Of a stretch of 35,639 bases of DNA, positions 31,082 through 35,639 are shown one piece after another. The notes under the pieces were generated by a model. The model made no database searches. It had not been told where the DNA came from and saw only the letters and a list, made by a program, of their open reading frames with translations. Source of the DNA: an uncultured Bacillota bacterium (GTDB lineage Bacteria; Bacillota_I; Bacilli_A; RF39; UBA660); NCBI GenBank assembly GCA_948466255.1, contig CAOJZV010000011.1, positions 1-35,639 on the forward strand. The letters are read 5' to 3'. A program made the translations under genes and the position numbers. Within the stretch, counting starts at the first letter, position 1. Each line of letters begins with the position of its first letter.

Positions 31082-31960
31082 ATGAGAAGAAGAAAAAGAA
31101 GAAAGCAAAGGAAAATGATATTAATATCAAGTTTAACATTATTATTCATAATAACAGTCGGATATGCGGCATTTCAGACAAATATAAATATAACAGCTAA
31201 AGGAAATATCCTAGAAAAAGGAATAACTATAAGTGAGTTAAAAAATAAAGTAGTAACATCAGGAGACGGATTATATAAAGATACATATGAATCAGGAAGA
31301 TATGTATATAAAGGTGCAAATCCAGATAATTATATAACCTTTAATAATGAACAATGTAGAATAATATCAATAGAAACAGATGGAACATTAAAAATAATGA
31401 AAAAGGATAGTATTAGTAGTATGGCTTGGAATTTAACTAAAGCTGATAATTGGGCGAGACCAGCTGATTTAAATACTTATTTAAATAGTACAACTGATGC
31501 AAACAGTTATTATAATAAATTAAGTAGTGATGCCAAAGGCTTAATCCAAAAACATATATGGGAAATAGGCCAAGTTGAAGTTTATAATACAGATTTAGCA
31601 GCACAAATTCAAGCTGAAAAGGGAACTACATGGAACGGGAATATAGGATTGATAAGCGTAAGCGACGCAATAAGAGCAAATACAAATATAGAACAATGTG
31701 GGACTATGAAATTACATTTTGATAATAAATTATTATGTAAAACTACAAATTATATAGTTCCAACATCGGGGTATTTATGGACTATTTCATCTCGTGCAAA
31801 TATTGAAGGACATGTGTTTCGTGTTAATAGCGATGGTAATTTGAGTAGCAATGCTGGTAGTGATGATTATAGTGGGGTTGCACCTGTTTTATATTTGAAA
31901 TCAAATATAACATTAACAGGACAAGGAACCGAAACAAATTCTTATAATATAAAAAAGTAA
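31082..31960 (+). CDS. Exported protein with shared leader and FGE/lectin-like C-terminus
   Basis: The 292-residue protein has the leader MRRRKRRKQRK followed by a membrane segment ending GYAAFQTNINITAKGN, almost identical to the gene at 12842. The outer part starts about residue 55 with GRYVYKGANPDNYITFNNE and IISIETDGTLKIM, continues with NWARPADLNTYLN, GLISVSDAIRAN and ends YLWTISSRA, VFRVNSDGNLSSNA, SGVAPVLYLKSNITLTGQG. That ending resembles the variable domains of formylglycine-enzyme or C-type-lectin-like surface proteins (DUF6273-like); this is my impression, not a proof. Codon style shifts between A-ending and T-ending blocks along the gene. AAGGTGATAAA precedes ATG 31082. Confidence 0.8.
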   Translation: MRRRKRRKQRKMILISSLTLLFIITVGYAAFQTNINITAKGNILEKGITISELKNKVVTSGDGLYKDTYESGRYVYKGANPDNYITFNNEQCRIISIETDGTLKIMKKDSISSMAWNLTKADNWARPADLNTYLNSTTDANSYYNKLSSDAKGLIQKHIWEIGQVEVYNTDLAAQIQAEKGTTWNGNIGLISVSDAIRANTNIEQCGTMKLHFDNKLLCKTTNYIVPTSGYLWTISSRANIEGHVFRVNSDGNLSSNAGSDDYSGVAPVLYLKSNITLTGQGTETNSYNIKK

Positions 31961-31966
31961 TTTAGA

Positions 31967-31994
31967 AAAGAAAAATATTATTTTTTCTTTTTTT
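31967..31994 (+). terminator. Probable terminator after the third surface gene
   Basis: AAAGAAAAAT pairs with ATTTTTTCTTT (one bulge) and T residues follow. It is AT-only apart from one pair, so it is weak. Confidence 0.5.
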
Positions 31995-32032
31995 ATAAAA
32001 GGGTGTACAAAGTTTAAAATAAATGTTAAAAT

Positions 32033-32038
32033 TATAAT
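32033..32038 (+). promoter_or_regulatory. -10 box of the ruvX-yrzB-mltG-trmR operon
   Basis: TATAAT at 32033-32038, 22 bases ahead of the GTG start of ruvX. No clear -35 box is visible. Confidence 0.45.
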
Positions 32039-32060
32039 GTGCATAATAGAAGGTGATTTA

Positions 32061-32507
32061 GTGAGATATTTAGGTCTAGATTTAGGAACTCGCACACTTG
32101 GTGTATCGATTTCTGATTTAACAAAACTAGTCGCAACAACTTATGGTGTAATTAGATTTTCAGATTCTGATTATGATAGCGCAATTAAAGATTTATCTTC
32201 TATTATTGAAAAAGAACCAATTGAGAAAATTGTTTTAGGATTACCTAAAAATATGAATAATACAGTTGGTGATAGAGCACTTACTACTTTAGAATTTAAA
32301 AATATGCTTGAAGAGGCATTTGAAATTCCAGTAGTAATGCAAGATGAAAGACTAACAACCAAAGAAGCTAGTAGTTATATGATTGATGCTGATATGTCGA
32401 GAAAGAAAAGGAAAAAGAAAATTGACAGTTTGGCAGCTAATATAATTTTACAAACATATTTGGATAAGGAAAGGAATGAGAAGTCATGGAAGGAAAAGAA
32501 GAATTAA
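32061..32507 (+). CDS. ruvX: Holliday junction resolvase-like protein RuvX (YqgF)
   Basis: This RNase H-fold protein is 148 residues long. Motifs are YLGLDLGTRTLGVSISD (catalytic Asp), VLGLPKNMNNTVGDRA, and VVMQDERLTTKEA followed by KIDSLAANIILQTYL (second acidic site). YqgF proteins process the 5' end of pre-16S rRNA and may act on junctions. The start is GTG 32061, five bases after AGGTGA; ATG 32037 is within the promoter. The gene overlaps the DUF1292 gene by 22 bases. The order ruvX-yrzB-mltG-trmR is that of Bacillus (yrrK-yrzB-yrrL-yrrM). Confidence 0.94.
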   Translation: MRYLGLDLGTRTLGVSISDLTKLVATTYGVIRFSDSDYDSAIKDLSSIIEKEPIEKIVLGLPKNMNNTVGDRALTTLEFKNMLEEAFEIPVVMQDERLTTKEASSYMIDADMSRKKRKKKIDSLAANIILQTYLDKERNEKSWKEKKN

Positions 32508-32800
32508 AATTTAAAGCTGTAGATGCTGAAGGAAGACAAATTGATTGTGATACATTATTTATGTTTGAATCACCTGAAACTGAAAAAAATTATATAGTAT
32601 ATACTGATAATTCAATTGATGAAGAAGGAAATATTAGAGTATATGCTTCAATTTATAATCCAGAAGATTTAAAAATGAACGATGATGAAGATATGGCTGC
32701 TTTAGAATTAATCCCAATTGAAACTGAAAAAGAATGGAAGATTATTGAAACAATTCTTGAAGAGATGCAAAATCAAGTTGAGGAAGCAAATCAACAATAA
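32486..32800 (+). CDS. yrzB: DUF1292 protein (YrzB-like)
   Basis: The 104-residue acidic protein belongs to the DUF1292/YrzB family by its VDAEGRQIDCDTLFMFE start, KNYIVYTD, IRVYASIYNP and the acidic C-terminus EEWKIIETILEEM-like ending. The molecular role of the family is unknown. Its start lies inside ruvX (22-base overlap) and its stop abuts the mltG start, so all are translated together. Conserved pairing with RuvX and MltG across Firmicutes is the main clue to function. Confidence 0.85.
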   Translation: MEGKEELKFKAVDAEGRQIDCDTLFMFESPETEKNYIVYTDNSIDEEGNIRVYASIYNPEDLKMNDDEDMAALELIPIETEKEWKIIETILEEMQNQVEEANQQ

Positions 32801-33886
32801 ATGACAGTTAAGAGACGTAAGTTTTCAATTAAGAAATTTGCACTATTTATAATAGTGCTTATTATTTTAGTAATAGTTGGTTTTTTAGGACTTTATAAAT
32901 TAGAAACAGGTCCTGTTAGTAATAATACGCAGTCAGTAACAGTGACTGTTGATAAAGGTAGTAATTATTACACAATTGCCTCTATGCTTAAAGAAAAAAA
33001 CTTAATCAAGTCAGAATTTTTCTATAAAATTTTCCTAAAATTTCATAAGCCATCAGATATAGATTTTGGAACTTATGAGCTTAATCAAGCGATGAGCGTA
33101 GCTGAAATTGTTGAAACGCTTAGTAATCAAGATAATATAAAAGATACAAGCGTTAAATTAACTTTTAGAGAGGGATTAAATGCTCGTCAGATGGCTAATA
33201 TAATTGAAGACAAAACAGAAATAAAAGCTGAAGACTTTTTAGCTAAAATTTCTGATGAAAATTATATTAAATCATTGATGAATAAATATTGGTTTATTAG
33301 CAATGAAACATTAGATCCACAAATTTATTATGGTTTAGAGGGGTATTTATTTCCAGATACGTATATTTTCGAAAAAGATGAACTTAATTTGGATAATATT
33401 TTAACTAAAATATTGGATAATACTGATAAAAAATTAACGCCATTAAAAGCAAATATTGAAAAAAGTGGATATAATGTTCATGATATTTTAACTTTGGCTT
33501 CATTAACTGAATTAGAAGCAGTTACTGATAGTGATCGTGCGAAAGTGGCAGGGGTATTTTATAATCGTTTAAAAAACGGATGGTCTTTAGGAAGTGATGT
33601 TACAACTTATTATGCTGCTAAAAAAGCTATGAGTGAAAAATTAACTAAATCAGAGCTTAATGCATGTAATGGTTATAATACAAGATGTACTTCTATGAGA
33701 GGACTTCCTGTTGGGCCGATTGCTAACCCTAGTTTAAGTGCAATAAATGCAGTTATAAATCCTACTGATACAGATTGTTATTATTTTGTTGCAGATAGTG
33801 AGAAAAAAGTTTATTTCACTAGAAATGCTAATGAACATCAAAATATAATCAATAAGCTTAAAAAAGAGGGCAAATGGATAGGTTAG
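32801..33886 (+). CDS. mltG: Endolytic murein transglycosylase MltG
   Basis: MltG cuts nascent glycan strands in the membrane and sets their length. The 361-residue protein has a short cytoplasmic tail, a membrane anchor (about 12-32), a LysM-like part (about 45-110: VTVDKGSNYYTIASMLKEKNLI) and the YceG catalytic domain: GLEGYLFPDTY, LASLTELEAVTD with E237 at the catalytic position, VAGVFYNRL, LPVGPIANPSLSAINA and a terminal YFVADSEKKVYFTRNANEH. The ATG directly follows the yrzB stop with no close ribosome site of its own, so coupling is likely. Confidence 0.95.
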   Translation: MTVKRRKFSIKKFALFIIVLIILVIVGFLGLYKLETGPVSNNTQSVTVTVDKGSNYYTIASMLKEKNLIKSEFFYKIFLKFHKPSDIDFGTYELNQAMSVAEIVETLSNQDNIKDTSVKLTFREGLNARQMANIIEDKTEIKAEDFLAKISDENYIKSLMNKYWFISNETLDPQIYYGLEGYLFPDTYIFEKDELNLDNILTKILDNTDKKLTPLKANIEKSGYNVHDILTLASLTELEAVTDSDRAKVAGVFYNRLKNGWSLGSDVTTYYAAKKAMSEKLTKSELNACNGYNTRCTSMRGLPVGPIANPSLSAINAVINPTDTDCYYFVADSEKKVYFTRNANEHQNIINKLKKEGKWIG

Positions 33887-34443
33887 AAGAATATGCCAAA
33901 AAAAACAATATTCCCATTATGCAAAAAGATGGGATTTTGTTTTTAAAAGATTATATTGTAAAAAATAATGTTAAAAATATTTTAGAAATAGGATCAGCTA
34001 TTGGTTATTCAGCTATCCAAATGGCTATAATAAATGATGATATAAATATAGTGACAATCGAGAGAGATGATATTAGATATAAGGAGGCAGTAAAAAATAT
34101 TAATAATTTTAATCTTAATAAAAGAATTAATATTATTTTAGGTGATGCCTTAGATACCAAAATAGATGGTAAGTTTGATTTAATTTTTATAGATGCTGCT
34201 AAAGCACAATATATTAAATTTTTTGAAAAATATAAATTTAATTTAGCTGATAATGGAGTTATTATTTCTGATAATTTATCTTTCCATGGCTTAACTAATC
34301 CTGATGTAATAATAAAAAATCGTAATTTGCGTCAATTAGTTGGCAAAATAAATAAATATAAGGAATTCTTAGAAAACAATAAAGAATTTTCTACCGAATT
34401 TTTTGATGTAGGGGATGGTATTGCCGTAAGTAGAAGGAACTGA
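33874..34443 (+). CDS. trmR: tRNA 5-hydroxyuridine methyltransferase TrmR-like
   Basis: This 189-residue O-methyltransferase has the S-adenosylmethionine motif LEIGSAIGYSAIQMA, the acidic VTIERDD that follows it, GDALD and the metal-linked IFIDAAKAQYIKFFEKY, all as in Bacillus YrrM/TrmR, which methylates 5-hydroxyuridine in the tRNA wobble position. It is slightly short of the Bacillus protein. ATG 33874 overlaps mltG by 13 bases. It closes the ruvX operon with a terminator that holds its TGA stop in the loop. Confidence 0.9.
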   Translation: MDRLEEYAKKNNIPIMQKDGILFLKDYIVKNNVKNILEIGSAIGYSAIQMAIINDDINIVTIERDDIRYKEAVKNINNFNLNKRINIILGDALDTKIDGKFDLIFIDAAKAQYIKFFEKYKFNLADNGVIISDNLSFHGLTNPDVIIKNRNLRQLVGKINKYKEFLENNKEFSTEFFDVGDGIAVSRRN

Positions 34444-34455
34444 GGTTCCTTTTTT
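34434..34455 (+). terminator. Intrinsic terminator of the ruvX operon
   Basis: AAGGAAC-TGAG-GTTCCTT followed by T residues; the trmR stop codon forms the loop. Confidence 0.85.
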
Positions 34456-34516
34456 CTTTTATAAAATCATATAAAAAGAATATAATAAAAAAAACTATAA
34501 TTGGATTTTAATCTTT

Positions 34517-34547
34517 TTGTTAAAAATGTAAAATTTTGTGATATACT
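34517..34547 (+). promoter_or_regulatory. Promoter of the DUF975 gene
   Basis: TTGTTA at 34517, a 19-base spacer and TATACT at 34542. The spacer is longer than ideal. Confidence 0.5.
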
Positions 34548-34570
34548 TAATAATAGGAAGGAGTAAAAAA

Positions 34571-35488
34571 ATGGATAATGCAAAATTAAAATCTTTAGCA
34601 AGAAAACGTTTACAAGGAAAATATTCTGTAGTTGTTCTTAGCTTATTGTTATTCATGGTGTTTGGGGGCTGCTGTTCATTTATCTCAAATGAGATTGATG
34701 CTCCATGGACTTCATCACTTTTAATGTTTATTATTGATTCATTATTAGTAATGGGATTTGTGGGAATTATTTTAAATATTTCTAGAGGAAAGAAAGTTTC
34801 GCTAGATGATTTATTTGCTAAAACTGAGTTATTTGGTAAATATATAGTAACTACATTCCTTTTAGGGATAGTTGGTTTCATTATTACATTATTAGGAACC
34901 TTAGCTTTTAAATCATTAATTATGGTGAGCTTATATCACGCTGAAATAAATTTATTTTTAGCTATTTTCTTAATTGTGTTTGGTTTATTCTTAACTATAG
35001 CTATTATTATGGTTGGAATATATCTTGCAATTACTTTTTCGCAAACATATTTTATTCTATATGATGAGCCTAAATTAGGTATTTTAAAAGTTATAGAAAA
35101 AAGTTTTGACATGATGGCAGATTATGTCTTAGAATATTTTGTATTAGCTTTAAGTTTTATCGGTTGGGCTATACTTGGAATATTCACATTTGGAATTTTA
35201 TATTTCTGGTTGGTTCCTTATATGCTAGTAACATTTGCTATATTCTATGATAAGATAAAAGCAGTTTATGAAGGTACTACTGGAAATTTAGAAGAAAAAG
35301 ATGAAACTAAAGTTGCTATTAGTAAAACTAAAACTGTAGCTGCAAAGACTTCAGTTAAAAAAGCAACCACAAAAACTCCAGTTAAAAAAGCTACTACTAC
35401 CAAGAAGACAACAACTAAGAAACCAGCTACAAAGACTGCGGATAAATCAACAACAAAGAAAACAACAACAGCCAAGAAAACTAAATAA
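34571..35488 (+). CDS. DUF975-family membrane protein with Lys/Thr/Ala tail
   Basis: The 305-residue protein begins AKLKSLARKRLQGKYS and has about five or six membrane segments up to residue 230, with a FSQTYFILYDEP motif, as in the DUF975 family of unknown function. The last 60 or so residues (from about 245) are a repetitive tail of KKATT, KKTTTKK and KTPVKK units, like histone H1 or other DNA- or RNA-binding tails, expected in the cytoplasm. Most relatives that I recall lack it. ATG 34571 follows AAGGAGTAAAAAA; the reading from 34538 lies in the promoter. A terminator follows. Confidence 0.82.
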   Translation: MDNAKLKSLARKRLQGKYSVVVLSLLLFMVFGGCCSFISNEIDAPWTSSLLMFIIDSLLVMGFVGIILNISRGKKVSLDDLFAKTELFGKYIVTTFLLGIVGFIITLLGTLAFKSLIMVSLYHAEINLFLAIFLIVFGLFLTIAIIMVGIYLAITFSQTYFILYDEPKLGILKVIEKSFDMMADYVLEYFVLALSFIGWAILGIFTFGILYFWLVPYMLVTFAIFYDKIKAVYEGTTGNLEEKDETKVAISKTKTVAAKTSVKKATTKTPVKKATTTKKTTTKKPATKTADKSTTKKTTTAKKTK

Positions 35489-35505
35489 TTTAATAAATAA
35501 TTAAG

Positions 35506-35531
35506 ACTTTAACTTTTGTTAAAGTTTTTTT
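35506..35531 (+). terminator. Intrinsic terminator after the DUF975 gene
   Basis: ACTTTAAC-TTTT-GTTAAAGT followed by six T. Confidence 0.85.
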
Positions 35532-35573
35532 GTACATTAATGTAAAAACCACTATTTTTACCACTATAAATAC

Positions 35574-35603
35574 TTGCCAAACCAGGGGGGGGGGGGGTAT
35601 AAT
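35574..35603 (+). promoter_or_regulatory. Poly-G spacer promoter, copy 4 (13 G)
   Basis: TTGCCA (35574-35579), AACCA, thirteen G (35585-35597), TATAAT (35598-35603). One A fewer and one G fewer give an 18-base spacer, close to the optimum, so this copy is predicted the strongest of the four. The upstream flank differs more from copies 1-3. The gene it drives begins beyond the window. Confidence 0.85.
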
Positions 35604-35639
35604 GGAAATATAATAAAATATAGAGACCATACAATTGAA

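Noticed and set aside
1-35639. Mycoplasma-type code (TGA as tryptophan)
   Set aside because: ruvB, trmR and spoIIP end properly at TGA and tryptophans are TGG; the organism also has wall synthesis genes.
1-35639. tRNA or rRNA genes, CRISPR arrays, transposases, integrases
   Set aside because: I saw no cloverleaf-like sequence, no spaced direct repeats and no recombinase reading frame. The poly-G blocks are promoters, not CRISPR repeats.

Overview
The window is AT-rich DNA (roughly 30% G+C by eye) from a low-GC, walled Firmicutes/Bacilli-type bacterium, probably an uncultured gut lineage related to RF39-like groups. The standard code applies, since ruvB and trmR end in TGA and tryptophans use TGG. 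Conserved gene order matches Bacillus: spoIIP-yqxA, nfo next to a yqfT (DUF2624) homologue, infC-rpmI-rplT, ruvX-yrzB-mltG-trmR. A SpoIIP homologue, class B PBP, MraY, MurD, MltG and two VanY-type carboxypeptidases show a peptidoglycan wall. The taxonomic placement is inference.

Layout: 1-1379, 3' part of a surface beta-helix protein; 1539-6983, spoIIP, yqxA-like, nfo, yqfT-like (reverse), a class B PBP, rpmG and efp; 7019-8092, an unknown coiled-coil protein; 8200-9713, the infC-rpmI-rplT operon behind an L20-type leader and with a non-ATG infC start; 9791-12724, a lipid kinase (reverse), murD and a HAD hydrolase; 12783-13912, a phase-variable-type surface gene; 14024-16301, mraY and tig; 16434-16745, a candidate type I toxin-antitoxin locus; 16785-21029, priA, fmt and two membrane genes; 21082-22203, a second surface gene; 22352-25860, ruvA, a second type I toxin-antitoxin candidate, a small membrane gene, ruvB and queA; 25907-28976, a pair of metallophosphoesterase paralogues and miaA; 28957-29065, a candidate small RNA; 29073-30891, two VanY-type genes (reverse); 31023-31960, a third surface gene; 32061-34443, ruvX-yrzB-mltG-trmR; 34571-35488, a DUF975 membrane protein; 35574 to the end, a fourth poly-G promoter whose gene lies outside.

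Two systems stand out. First, four near-identical promoters (12783, 21082, 31023, 35574) carry a run of 13-14 G between a TTGCCA -35 box and a perfect TATAAT -10 box. The three whose genes are visible drive single-gene units for exported proteins with a related N-terminal membrane leader and unrelated C-terminal domains. This looks like a dispersed, slip-strand phase-variable surface repertoire with its own A-rich codon style (many ATA isoleucines). Second, two unannotated loci (16434-16745 and 22984-23319) encode 27- and 28-residue hydrophobic peptides with strong, partly sequestered Shine-Dalgarno sites, long complementarity between the two ends of each mRNA, and a convergent small RNA that opens with a GAAA-loop hairpin and an A-rich stretch. 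They look like two members of one type I toxin-antitoxin family. A third small RNA with the same 5' hairpin design sits at 28957-29030.

Other points of interest: a tandem metallophosphoesterase pair in which one member has lost its metal ligands, an L20 protein with a SAP-like tail, matching candidate SOS-type promoters on ruvA and on the gene ahead of ruvB, and a perfect palindromic operator inside the priA promoter.
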